The notes: generated by a model not told the origin, from the letters alone. A stretch of 64,000 bases of DNA from Ligula intestinalis (GCA_036362985.1 JAYGXS010000007.1:25202723-25266722); one strand, 5' to 3'. Counted from the first letter of the stretch, positions 46,666 to 56,751 are shown. Program-made: numbers and translations.

Positions 46666-47143
46666 TGTAGCGGCTCGTGCCTGGCTGACTAGCTCGCATC
46701 GAAGTGCACTTTCCCAACGGCTCGCCGACGCGGTTTTTGACGTCTCGATCAGCCAATCACAGTCTCCGCATCTACGCTCAAAAACCAGGCGACGAATGGG
46801 GAGCTTTCACGCGTGCCCGACGCAAGTTGCCTCTCTGCCCAAAATCCCAGGCCGACCTAGCCAATGAAAGCTATCTCCCTCTCTATCTTCTGGCCCGACT
46901 ACTCAAAGACCTGACTTGGAAATCGGCTCTGAGAGAGACGGGTTGGAGGCCGCGCGCTCATGCGCCCTCCGGCCGAACAGCCATGCTGGATGGACTGGCA
47001 ACTTTCCCATAACTTTTCTGTAAACAATACACTGTTCCGTCTACTCTCGCCTTTCCACCGTCTTCTCTCCAATCTCCTAAGGAACCAGGGTCTGGAAGAT
47101 TGTAGGTGTTAAGGCCATAACCGTCGTAGCCTTAGCTCCTATA
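46666..47143 (+). repeat. LTR-a of the inverted pair
   Basis: It starts TGTAGCGG, has CAGCCAATCACAGTC and CTAGCCAATGAAAGC (CCAAT-type sites), then GTAAACAATACACTG where other copies have AATAAAC. CTCCTAAGGAACCAGGGTCT and GGAAGATTGTAGGTGTTAAG follow near the 3' end. A diverged relative occurs at 59596-59996. Confidence 0.85.
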
Positions 47144-47934
47144 GGTCTTTATTACCAAAATAGTAAAAAACCCCGAATTCAGAAAGTACTTTAAACAAAT
47201 TTCTTATCTTGAGTGTTTTTATAAAAGATATGGCATTATCTGCATCTTTGGGCATTCAAATGAAAACAATTAAAATTGTGAAGTATTAACCCACAATTCA
47301 ATGTATATTTCAAATGTACTCTAGGGCATCGTATTAATATAAAAATATTTTACAAAAATAATTCCTTCTGCTTTACATGACATGTTATGAATGCAATCGT
47401 ATTTGTCGTTACCACTAGTAACCGACCGAGCAGTCAACATGGGGTGTTCCTTTGGCCTCCATCGTGCGAAGACCGGTTTACGTTTGACGAATGCATCTCC
47501 AAAAACTATATTAAATGTACCCTCGTCTCCTGAATCCCAGTGGAAATGTACAGTTGACGCCATTGATCATGCAATATTTCGACTTATGCGAAAGACTAAT
47601 GCTCTTTTGCTAATCAGAATTCACTCCAGTTGTGATACTGGTTATTTTGACGTCTATTTTGAAGTCATTTCAGTCAGCATAAGATGCCGGCTTTTTAATG
47701 AGTTTCGAGTTGACTCCTAGCAAAACGTATCTATTGTAAAAACTGACTACTTCAGTAGTATGTCTTTTTAGTATTGATTTTGACTGCCTTTATAAATTCA
47801 AATGCATTTTATGTAAAACATGCACAATACAATTACTTTTTGTACTTGTTTGATAGCAAATTACGCGTAGGTGTTAAGGCCATAACCGATGATGATTGAG
47901 CTCGGCCACATCAGAAGTTTAGTTGAGAGTTCAT

Positions 47935-47953
47935 CTCACGATTGGGGTCACCA
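47935..47953 (-). promoter_or_regulatory. candidate tRNA primer-binding site
   Basis: Two bases beyond the end of LTR-b, the minus strand reads TGGTGACCCCAATCGTG. LTR retrotransposons start minus-strand DNA synthesis from a tRNA 3' end, so the site usually begins TGG; the complement here would end in GGGGTCACCA. I cannot name the tRNA. No equivalent follows LTR-a, which is consistent with only one arm being a true 5' LTR end. Confidence 0.55.
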
Positions 47954-47955
47954 GT

Positions 47956-48431
47956 TATACGAGCTGAGGTTACGACAGTTATGGCCTTAACACCTACAAT
48001 CTTCCAGACCCTGGTTCCTTAGGAGATTAGAGAGAAGACGGTGGAAAGGCGAGAGGAGACGGAACAGTGTATTGTTTACAGAAAACTTATGGGAAAGTTG
48101 CCAGTCCATCTGGCATGGCTGTACGGCCGGAGGGCGCATGAGCGCGCGGCCTCCAACCCGTCTCTCTCAGAGCCGATTTCCAAGTCAGGTCTTTGAGTAG
48201 TCGGGCCAGAAGACAGAGAGGGAGATAGCTTTCATTGGCTAGGTCGGCCTGGGATTTTGGACAGAGGCAACTTGCGTCGGGCACGCGTGCAAGCTCCCCA
48301 TTCATCGCCTGGTTTTTGAGCGTAGATGCGGGGACCGTGATTGGCTGGTCGAGACGTCAAAAACCGCGTCGGCGAGCTGTTGGGACAGTGCACTTCGATG
48401 CGAGCTAGTCAGCCAGGCACGAGCCGCTACA
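47956..48431 (-). repeat. LTR-b of the inverted pair
   Basis: This is the reverse-complement partner of LTR-a with few differences over about 476 bp, so the two are of similar age or have been converted to each other. It is the arm followed by the primer-binding-like site. Confidence 0.85.
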
Positions 48432-48435
48432 GCAC

Positions 48436-49264
48436 CACCACCCCGGAGACGACGGCCGGACGGCCGTTTAACCACAGGGTTGTCTGCAGAGGGAGGGGGC
48501 GGGCGATAAATTAGGGCCTCAGGACAAGCGAGCGAAAACTAGGGCGGGCGGCGGAGGTGTCACGGCGTCAACACATCACGGCCGGACTTCCAGTCGTTGC
48601 CAGGACCATCAGGATGGATCGAAGGTGTCAGCAGACTGCCAATGTGCAACCGTGGCAACAACAAGAACATCCTGCCGTCTGGCCGGCCGGCCGGACTACG
48701 GCCGATCAATGTCCGATGGATTAAAATCTCATCTCCAGCGCCCGCCGCCGCTGCCTCGGGTCGGCATGCCCACGAAAGCGGCAGGTTGAGGGAGGGGGGG
48801 AGCAGCTGTCCAAGACCACACGACATGGAATTGGCCTCTGCCAGGAGTGCGACCCAGCATGCGACAGTTCAACCGTTGATTCTGATGTTGTCCCCCCTCA
48901 TGCAGCACAGCAGGGTTGTGGAGGGATGGTGACTTGCGCTGCATTGCCGTGCGAGTCGAATTTCGCTGCATCTGCCTCACTTTCTGCCCCATTTCCTTGA
49001 TATGGGTTCGGTGTAAATACAGAGCCAGAAGACCGGAGATGGAGAGGGCAGCACGCATAGTGGTACTGACATCAGCATTTTCGAAAATTATCAGTTTTTC
49101 AGGTCAAATTCCTGATAAACTTAGACTTAGGTATGAGGTTAGTGATACGGTTAAATTTAGAGTTAAGTTTAAGGTGGGAATTTTAACAAGAATCAGCGTT
49201 AGGATGTAGGTTAGGCTCAATATTAGGGTTACGGTTGGCATGGATTATCTCCTGATCCCGAACT
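48436..49264. other. GC-rich, CpG-rich unassigned stretch
   Basis: The segment 48436-48900 is rich in CGG and GGCCGG motifs and is open in overlapping frames of about 90-110 codons on both strands, none with a recognised domain. From 49125 to 49230 a degenerate TTAGGG-type tract follows. No host gene is called. Confidence 0.45.
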
Positions 49265-49417
49265 ACGAGCTCGTGGCTCAATGGTTAGAGTGGGTTCAAG
49301 CCTCGGGTGGGGCAACACATAGGCTTGGACATAACTGGCTGGGGACAGCTAATGAGCCAGAAATGACAATTCAGGTCTTCACTGTCTTTGCCGGTAATGC
49401 TGTCCGATGACTTATCT
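49265..49417 (+). repeat. SINE-A copy with internal head deletion
   Basis: The A box is kept (GAGCTCGTGGCTCAATGGTT) and joins directly to GGGTTCAAGCCTCGGGTGGG, so part of the tRNA-like head is missing. The body has GACATAACTGGCTGGGGACA, GCTAATGAGCCAGAAATGAC, then CACTGTCTTTGCCGGTAATG. Confidence 0.78.
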
Positions 49418-49650
49418 GGCCGCCTAAACAGAACACGGTACTAGGAAGGCCCCGGCAAAGTAATGCAGGTAGACCTGTGCATAATTCCAAGAAGAGTGAA
49501 TATTACCCTGTCCTAAAACCAACATTAGCCCTAACCTGGAGCCCTAATCATAACCCTAAACCAAAATCATACCGTTAAAACTAACCCTAGTGTGTCGGGA
49601 ATTTGACGTGAAGCCATTTGTAAGGCGAGCTGTTCCTGTGCTCATATCCA
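49418..49650 (+). repeat. CCCTAA-bearing dispersed repeat, copy C5
   Basis: It starts GACTTATCTGGCCGCCTAAA, has degenerate CCCTAA units at 49510-49590 and ends GTGTGTCGGGAATTTGACGT, then GGCGAGCTGTTCCTGTG. This is the most complete plus-strand copy of the family. It follows the SINE-A tail directly. Confidence 0.6.
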
Positions 49651-51544
49651 TGTAAGTAATCCTCGCCCTGTGGTTTATGTTAAAGGTCGTGGTTAGGTCA
49701 GGATACAGGAATAAATACCTTAAGCAGTTATCTACAGGATAATTTACGAGTTGGACACCAAGTACCTTGTGGAAATTGGGCGGAAATTGCAGACTGCCTA
49801 CGGAAACATAAATCGTCAGCTCGGAGACTGAACACACTTTCTCAGCTTGAAATGCACGTGGGAGAAAGAAGCCGTCCTCTCGACCTTCAGGATGCCATCA
49901 TCCTACACCGGGAACCGCTTGCGTTTCAGGCATGCTATTCAAATGTCACACCACCAGCAGGAATCTTGAATTTCCCTACAGCTTACAATGTAGGTGCCAG
50001 CACGGAAACTAAAAACATCACAATTCTGTAATAGGGATTATCCGGATGAAGAATCAAGGGGGTGCAGAAGAGAAAATCAAACAAAAATAGGAAATAGTAA
50101 ATAAATTTTTATAAAGAGCTATAATACAGCGACGAACAGCGCGCGATAATTGAAAACCAAATTAAAATAATAAATGAATTAAATGATAAATGAAAAGTAA
50201 AAGTAAATTCTCATTGCCGTCTGTCTCGTATTACAGAATTTTGAGGTTATTATTTTTCATGGTGGTACCTATAATAGATTGTTAGCACGTACACGAAGCT
50301 CGGGGCAAGACGGCCACGTAGACCCCATGCAGCCGCACAGACACAACCCGTAAACGAACTCACCCGGCGAAGAAAACTTGCCGCCAGACCGACCAACGCC
50401 GAGGGAGGCTCAATCGCCCCCCACCCCTACTCCATCGACATAATGACTCATCACGAACGCAGCTAGACTGCCCGAGGCAGTAAAAGTCGATCAGCCCGAA
50501 GTCAGCAAACAGGCCATGGCACACCACCTCCGATTCTCTTCGATGGCCTGCAGTTAACTCTTGGCCAGCGAAGAGCCGACTTAACTGCCCTAAACGTCAG
50601 CATATTGGTAAAGATTGTCCGGTGAGCTCGCCTCGGAATATTTACCATTCCTGGAATTATACGCGGAATCACCTGTAGTTTTGAGCAGGACGACTGTATT
50701 CTAGTGTCTGGTTTCAGGGATAAAATACGTAATTCTTCCCAATAATGCAAAAAGTTATGACCGGAGGATAAAAGCATCTCGGGAAGCAGGTTATGCTTGG
50801 TGAGACTCCGGTTACCTCATGCGTTTCTGGAGTTCTACTACCTCATATGTTAAGCATCGATTGAAGTATGAAATTACCGATTACAAATACGTTGGCGTTC
50901 AGTCGGAAATATGAGGGAGATCATGAAGAAGCCTGATTCCGACTGAAACAACATGTAAAAGTCCTGTTAGGGGGAGAACCTATCCTCTGCTTAAAACTTG
51001 CAGAAAAACGGAGAAGTTTAATGAGAGCCTTCGGACTTTAACAGGCCACCAAATAACCAGATCACAAACGAGAAATGCAAACCACTCCTCCCGCATTATG
51101 TCCAGACTGAAGTGGTTGCTGTTTATCGTAATTGGGCGGGCATATGCATTTGGTTATCGACATTGGCATTGATACTCCTGACAATATTTCCACTACGTTC
51201 GCCCACCTGGACTACAACATTTCAAGCGAATACCTACCCATAAAATTATGCATTGGCAATTATGCTTACCTTACCTGTAGTCTAGAGCTCAACAGTTGAA
51301 TGACCCGAGGCTCAGTAGGAAATACGCAATTTAACAATATGCACGTTAATAAAGGATAAAGCCATTGATTAACGGATGCTATCGGCGTCGGTATCTGGGG
51401 CTTTACGAACAGCATTCAACAAGACCCTCCGAGTGGTGTTGGGGCTCCTTTATTCACCGATAGAGCTCAGTATGGAGCTTGATTTCAAGGAGCCCGGTAA
51501 ATTTCGGTTTAGGTATGACTTCTATGTTCGTAAAAACGAATCGT
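49651..51544. other. unassigned stretch with one dispersed repeat
   Basis: The segment 50460-50640 is the counterpart of the repeat at 10720-10912. Otherwise I see nothing recognisable. Open frames are 93 codons or shorter. Confidence 0.4.
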
Positions 51545-51860
51545 GGGAACAAGAGCCGCTCACAATACATGTGACTTTGCGCCAAATTCTATGTTTAGGG
51601 TTATGATGAGGGGCAAGGTTAACTTTAGAGTTAGCTTAAAGCCTGGTACTAAGGACAGATTGTGTTAAGGGTTAAGGTTTGGGTTCATGTTTACTGTAGG
51701 GTCTGTGTTTGGGGCATGGCTTGCAACTTAGTTTTGTGGTAGCGTTATTGTTTAGATTAAAATCGGCAAATATTTTCCCTTTTTGGAATTTATCAGAAGA
51801 CCAGCTATTTTAAATGAACGGGGTGTTCCTATTCGGATGTCCTATTTAGGCCGCCATACC
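51545..51860 (-). repeat. CCCTAA-bearing dispersed repeat, copy C6
   Basis: Reversed, it reads GGCGGCCTAAATAGGACATC, GAATAGGAACACCCC, then a degenerate CCCTAA tract. It closes with GAATTTGGCGCAAAGTCACA and GTGAGCGGCTCTTGTTCCC. The order is identical to C5. Confidence 0.6.
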
Positions 51861-51944
51861 AGCCAACATTAGAAATATAGTAAGCAAAATCTGGAGAGTA
51901 TTGTGAAAAAAGTGTTCCATGTACAAGAGGGTATCCCTGGTCTT

Positions 51945-52070
51945 TGCCGTCAATACTATTTGCCTACTAACATCTGTTACGGCCTCTGTCAGGGCCTCTG
52001 TCGAGGCCAAAACAGGGCGGGACAGATGAGTTCCGTTAGGGGTCGGTGAAGTTCATCAACGAGAACAAGA
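51945..52070 (+). repeat. SINE-A tail joined to a 5'-flank-type segment
   Basis: CTTTGCCGTCAATACTATTT and TAACATCTGTTACGGCCTCT represent the SINE-A tail. GGGACAGATGAGTTCCGTTA and GAAGTTCATCAACGAG follow, the segment that precedes the SINE-A at 26985. The head and body are absent. Confidence 0.5.
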
Positions 52071-53219
52071 AAAGCTAGCAGAGATAAAGGAGGGGGGGAG
52101 TCTTGCAGGCAATTGGAAGCGGGCCACCGCTATTGGTACAAAGGGACTAATGCATGCATACCGGCCTAGATGCCCTGTGTCTGAACCCGAGAATGACAGC
52201 TGTGAGTAATACCAAGGCCTTTTAACTAACCCCCTTCGACAAATGCGACAAAAGGTCATGCTGTCAAGATGTGGGCGTTTTATTCCACGGCATCAGTTTC
52301 ACGTGAATCAGCACTTACTATTTGGGTTTTCATGATATGCTGCTTTGGGAGGAATGGGGGGATCAGTAAGGGGGGGGGGGTGGGGCGTAAAAGCACCTCG
52401 CATAGCAGGACAAAAACGGAGAAAAAAGTCACACCTATCTACTGACTACGCTCGCGTTCCCACGCTCCGGAAAACGATTGTGTAAAATATAAACTACGGT
52501 CCCAAGCTTATATAGCGGCTCTTTTTCAGCCTGACTTACTGACGTCCACTGCGTCAATCCCTTCTTCCCCCCGCCCCCTGGCTTGGAGTCAAAACCGGCC
52601 TTATTGGCTCGTTCGTAGTCGCTCAGATGAAAAAAGGAGGCTGGATAGCATCTGGAGTGTCATTGCTCAGCATTGTCGTTAAAGTCAAGGGGGTCTACAG
52701 TAAGCTTTTTTTACTTGCTTTTAGTCATCATCCAATTGAGTCACAACAGATGCGGCTGATAGTACACGTAGTCATAAGGGAGCGGCGTTCATCGGCGGCA
52801 ACACTCGTTGTTGACATTTCCACTGAGAGTCTAGAATAAGAAGTAAGTAACTGTCAAGGGTTTTTGTTACTACGGCGGTGTTTAAAAAGTTGGGTGTTTG
52901 TTAGGGCTCTATTACACTAAAATGTCAGGACCAGCTTCTTTTTCGGTTCTCCCCCTGGTATCCTCGGCACTCCGCAGTCCTTCTGAATTCAGTAGCTCCC
53001 CAGCCAAACATGTGAGCGGATCCCCGTGATCACAACTGACCTTGTATTTAAACTTCATTTTTCCAGGGAATTCAGATATATTGGTTTTCAGAGGTAGAAA
53101 CTGCGATCACTTGAACCATAATTTTATTGACTTGAGGTTTCTGGTTCGCACAATTTATAAGATGCTGTGGTCAGGCAGCAATATGCCTAGAAGAATAAGC
53201 AGCAATCGAGTTCATCGCG
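52071..53219. other. unassigned stretch
   Basis: A G-rich patch with 11 consecutive G lies at 52370-52380. Short frames lack motifs. Confidence 0.4.
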
Positions 53220-53220
53220 A

Positions 53221-53290
53221 CTGATAATGGATTGGAGGAAGAATCTGAAACGCCAGGTCAATGGGAACCTTGTTCCTGCGATCACAGATT
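53221..53290 (+). repeat. hammerhead-like motif fragment
   Basis: CTGATAATGGATTGGAGGAA and GAATCTGAAACGCCAGGTCA match the CTGA-GATG, then GAAACGTCAG order of the recurrent motif. The GATGA box is mutated to GATAA and the following AATAAA is lost (CAATGGGAA). Confidence 0.4.
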
Positions 53291-53519
53291 CTCCTTCTGA
53301 AATTTTGCCGAAAACTCGCCTCTTCGCTTCTATCGGTAGTCTAGGTCTTCGTTTAGGTTTGCGTGCGCTAACACAATCGAAAGTCTGTCCGTTAAAAACT
53401 CACACCGGTCGGTTATGGAACTCACTCGTCCCGTTCGGCCTCGAAACTCATTCTCAAACCCTGACAGCCAGCAACACTTCGACTAGTAGTGTAGACGGAT
53501 GAACACTTTCAAAAAAGAC

Positions 53520-53625
53520 AGGACAGGCTAGTGAGTCATAGCTAACCCCAAGTGGTGCAACACTCGAGGCTCCAACTCGCGACCAGTTGATTTGAAATCA
53601 ACGCTTTGTTGGGTTTTCAAAACAT
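53520..53625 (-). repeat. SINE-A copy, 3' truncated
   Basis: Reversed, it shows GGTCGCGAGTTGGAGCCTCG, AGTGTTGCACCACTTGGGGT, then TAGCTATGACTCACTAGCC. The tail and part of the body are missing. Confidence 0.6.
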
Positions 53626-53794
53626 TCTGCTAATTCAAGCGACTTTTAATTTTTCGTGACACCGAAGTGCTCAACTGGGTCATGTTACATCAACCAACCC
53701 GTTGAACACGGCGGGTGTGGTAGAAAATTGCAGAGAAATGCTTCCAAGGTTTTCTCTTTCCCCGATTATGCAAAATAAGCTTAATATTTTCCCA

Positions 53795-53962
53795 ACAAGG
53801 ATGATGGAGACTGGAATGGCCATTTCTGGCTCATTGGCCGTCATCAGCCAGTCGTACCTTACCCTAGATGATGCACTTCCACCCAAGACTTGAGTCAGCC
53901 ACCTGTTGATCAGAAGTCCAACGGTCTAACCATTGAGCTAGGGGCTCGTTGTCTTGCCGATT
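53795..53962 (-). repeat. SINE-A copy
   Basis: Reversed, the head reads GAGCCCCTAGCTCAATGGTT, then AGACCGTTGGACTTCTGATC. The body is GTACGACTGGCTGATGACGG and CCAATGAGCCAGAAATGGCC, then TTCCAGTCTCCATCATCCTT. Confidence 0.8.
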
Positions 53963-54059
53963 TAGGTCGGGAGATCTTGACGCTCGCTGATGAACGTTCA
54001 CCCACCTGCAAGGGAAATAATTTTCCCCGCCCCCCCCTCGCCTTGGATCTCATTTCTCG

Positions 54060-54275
54060 GACCCTGACAGCAGCTGTAGCAGTTATTAGTATAGGCAGAT
54101 AGTATTGCCGGCAAAGACCAGGGAGATTGAAATGGCCATTGCTGGCTTATTAGCCATCGTCAGCCGGTCATATCCAACCCCAAGCGGTGCATCACACGAG
54201 ACTCGGGCACGCAACTTGTTGAGTAGATCTCCAACACTCTACCTCATTGCGCCATGGGCTTCTATTCCCTCCGGT
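54060..54275 (-). repeat. SINE-A copy with full tail
   Basis: Reversed, the head is AGCCCATGGCGCAATGAGGT. The body is GGATATGACCGGCTGACGAT and GCTAATAAGCCAGCAATGGC. The tail is TCTTTGCCGGCAATACTATC, TGCCTATACTAATAACTGCT, then ACAGCTGCTGTCAGGG. Together with 53520 and 53795 this makes three same-orientation copies within 0.8 kb. Confidence 0.8.
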
Positions 54276-54387
54276 TTAGATCGGGACCATTAAAATTGGT
54301 TGATGAATGCTCATCGCTCGGTTACGGCAAAGTTCTTCGGCCTTCAATGCTAGTCATTGCGCGGCTGCTGACGGGGGCCCGAGAGTA

Positions 54388-54633
54388 AGCCTGTAGTGAG
54401 CTTTAGCGCCAATGTGGGAACCTGCGATCGCTGACTCGTCACGCCAAGGCTGCAGTCACGCTGAATGCCCGCACCCTGTCTGGTGCGACCTACTGACACA
54501 ACCAGTCTCGGCTGTGCCCACGCTGGTGCGTAACCTCGCGTGGTCCAACCGGTTCCTTCTCCTAAGGAACCGGACCTGGAAGATCGCAGCCGTAAGGGTT
54601 AACTTAACTAGCCTTGACACCACGCGATTAGCC
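54388..54633 (+). mobile_element. LTR-like element, short form, 4-bp duplication AGCC
   Basis: The 238-bp element runs 54392-54629 and begins TGTAGTGAGCTTTAGCG. It contains CTCCTAAGGAACCGGACCTG and GAAGATCGCAGCCGTAAGGG and ends near CCACGCGATT. AGCC flanks both sides (54388-54391 and 54630-54633). It lacks the AATAAA-bearing part present in longer copies, so it is an internally deleted or divergent member. Confidence 0.7.
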
Positions 54634-56452
54634 CGAGACAGGACGGATCGTGCTTGGCTAAGGTTTGCAATTCTTCAGACTACATTTTTCCCGGAAGCCC
54701 TAAAAGTTCGGTATTTTCATGTCCAAGTCATTTATCATAGGTCACCTAAACCACGTTTTATACGTTCTTCAAGCAACCTTTGACACAGAACCAGAAGATG
54801 CAATCGCTTGAGTCTGACGTTTCGGATTATCGCTTGAGCCCATCATTAGAGATAGTGATATAGAGCTGCGAGTAAGAATCCGTAACGAACTCACCCGTTC
54901 GTTTCTATCAGCAATGGGGCATCTAGTAGGTGGGCCAACTCTTGCAAAGATATAGGCGAAAATTGACTTGGCACTTCAGCATATATTTCGTATCGTTATG
55001 TTGATCTGATGAGTGCATTTGGCCTGAAAGCGCTTTTTATTACAGGAAATTTTTTGTTCAGTTTATTGAAGCGAAACAAGCAGCATTTTGCGAAATCGGA
55101 GGTTGCGTGATATTGAAAAAGTTTCCTGCGCTATTAAGTATGGTAGAATCAAACCTTTTATTCGTTAACACTATGCTATGGGAGAACCCCAATATAAGCA
55201 AAAAGTTAAAATATATCACTCCCAGAACCGGAAAATTTAGTCTGAAGTTAGTAAACATCAGGTGAAGCGAAGTTTAAGTGAGCACATTGGTTTTTTTCGG
55301 AAACGAGGATCCATTTTACAGTTTTTAAAAATATTTTTTCCCAAAGTCTGAAGTTGTCTGTCACAAAACATGGTAAAAAGAGTTTTGACTGTAGCTGTAA
55401 AGTAAGAATTATGCCAGTTCTTTTTTTCAAATTCAAACAACAAAAAACACTGCTTTCCACAAATGCCCTCTTTTTGACACAAAATTCTTCATCCTCAATG
55501 GAATAAAAACAGACTTTAGCTAAATGCCATAAAGCAAATATTACAAGCCTGTCTCGGGGGTTTTATAGTACACCCGTTGCTGTTGTTTTTAATTATGCGA
55601 CCTCAGTACCTCCTAAGATATTCAGGACAAAACAACAACCCACTGTACGCCCGACTTACCCGATGCATATTAGATAACAAATAAAAGCCCAAGAAGTCTT
55701 TTGCACGTTGTATTTGGGCATACACCTCAAGTTGTTCTTCTGCTCTTTTGTCTAAGTTGCACCCCATTCCCTCAACGGTGAGATGTATATTAGCAAAACC
55801 ATAATTATAAAGGAAAAATTCGCACGTGCCTATCAATACTTTACCGAAGGAGGCTCGCGTATAGTCTACTATCGGAATATTTTTTATGATTGCTATTTAC
55901 CTATTGACCATTTAGGATTCAAAGTTGCGAAAATTCCCATCAGAGAATTCAGAAGAGTATTTGGCGAGCATACGTAGCTTGCGATAAATTCTCTTCGGGC
56001 CGTTACATTGATATAGGGAGGGGGTACAATGTAACATGCTGGTAAGTATGTAATCACAAAACGCAAATTAATCATGGGGATGAGGGAGGTAGCGTGGGGT
56101 TGATAGCAATCAGCTGGTTGCAAGTTGATGAGGGTTTGTTGAGTCCGGACAGGGGATGGGGGAGGTTGAAGCGGTAGAAAGCGCAAAAAGATGCAGGTAG
56201 TTACCTAACCGTTGACCATGCCAAGCTCGGGGCTTGCAGGAGGTTCTTCTGCGCGCACAAGACCGGCTTCCTCAACCGGATCGTGGTTGCTTCAGCTGTT
56301 GATAGCAAACGCTGACCCAGGGATTTTGGGTAATTTGGGTGAGACCTTGTAAATTACCTTACAGGCTCCGCTTGGGTCCACACGATTAGTATTTCTATGA
56401 GGAGTGTGAAAATCAAGCATAAAAGACCATTGCGTGGCCTGTCACTTTTGTC
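54634..56452. other. mostly unassigned; one minus-strand hammerhead-like motif
   Basis: On the minus strand 54813-54849 reads CTAATGATGGGCTCAAGCGA, then TAATCCGAAACGTCAGACTC, a diverged copy of the recurrent motif. The remainder has no recognised repeat except the weak candidate exon described separately. Confidence 0.45.
55660..55795 (-). CDS. weak candidate internal exon
   Basis: The minus-strand frame includes GMGCNLDKRAEEQLEVYAQI, then QRAKDFLGFYLLSNMHR, ending exactly at a consensus 5' splice donor (CGG followed by GTAAGT, 55654-55659). The composition is charged and helix-like, unlike the surrounding repeat translation. The upstream acceptor is uncertain (an AG at the end of caccgttgag). 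I recognise no family. It may be coincidence. Confidence 0.2.
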
Positions 56453-56751
56453 TATCGCAGGGGGTTAAATAGGTTAGACCGTAGCAACTGCGCTCTTCAG
56501 GCGCACTTTGTTAGGAGAGGAGAACTGATTGGGAAGCCAGAGAGGAAGGCACAGTTTATTCTGTTCAGAAGGATGTGGAGAATAGGCAGGAGAAAATTGA
56601 CTGTCCGACGAGCTAGCAACCGCAGGCTAGAGCACTACGCCTGCGGAGTAAGGACGTCTAGCGTAGCTTGATTGCTCAGAAGTACAGATTTCGTGTCTTC
56701 TCGATTATCACGTCACGATTACCAGTCACGAACTTGGCCCCACCACATGTA
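56449..56751 (-). mobile_element. LTR-like element, minus strand
   Basis: Reversed, it begins TGTGGTGGGGCCAAG (56747) and ends GCAGTTGCTACGGTCTAACC, then CCCCCTGCGATA (56453). Between them is ACAGAATAAACTGTG, the polyadenylation-like site. Flanking tetramers are TGTC and TGTA, 3 of 4 matching. It is about 295 bp long. Confidence 0.65.

Larger units (their letters stand above)
46662..48435. mobile_element. composite of two LTRs in inverted orientation, inserted as one unit (duplication GCAC)
   Basis: LTR-a (46666-47143, plus) and LTR-b (47956-48431, minus) are near-identical inverted copies of about 477 bp. Both begin TGTAGCGGCTCGTGCCTGGC and end TATA. The outer ends of the pair are flanked by GCAC on both sides (46662-46665 and 48432-48435), as if the whole 1766-bp structure integrated once. 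Between them, reading from the right: two bases after LTR-b, a primer-binding-like TGGTGACCCCAATCGTG on the minus strand (47953 downward), a short leader, then a 22-bp piece of LTR 3' sequence in plus orientation (47867-47888). About 720 bp of AT-rich sequence with no recognised domain completes the interior. Confidence 0.88.

Noticed and set aside
48560..49058. GC-rich overlapping frames of 88-111 codons as a gene with a CpG island
   Set aside because: Frames are open on both strands because of composition. CpG islands are not a reliable gene mark in invertebrates, and no domain is seen.
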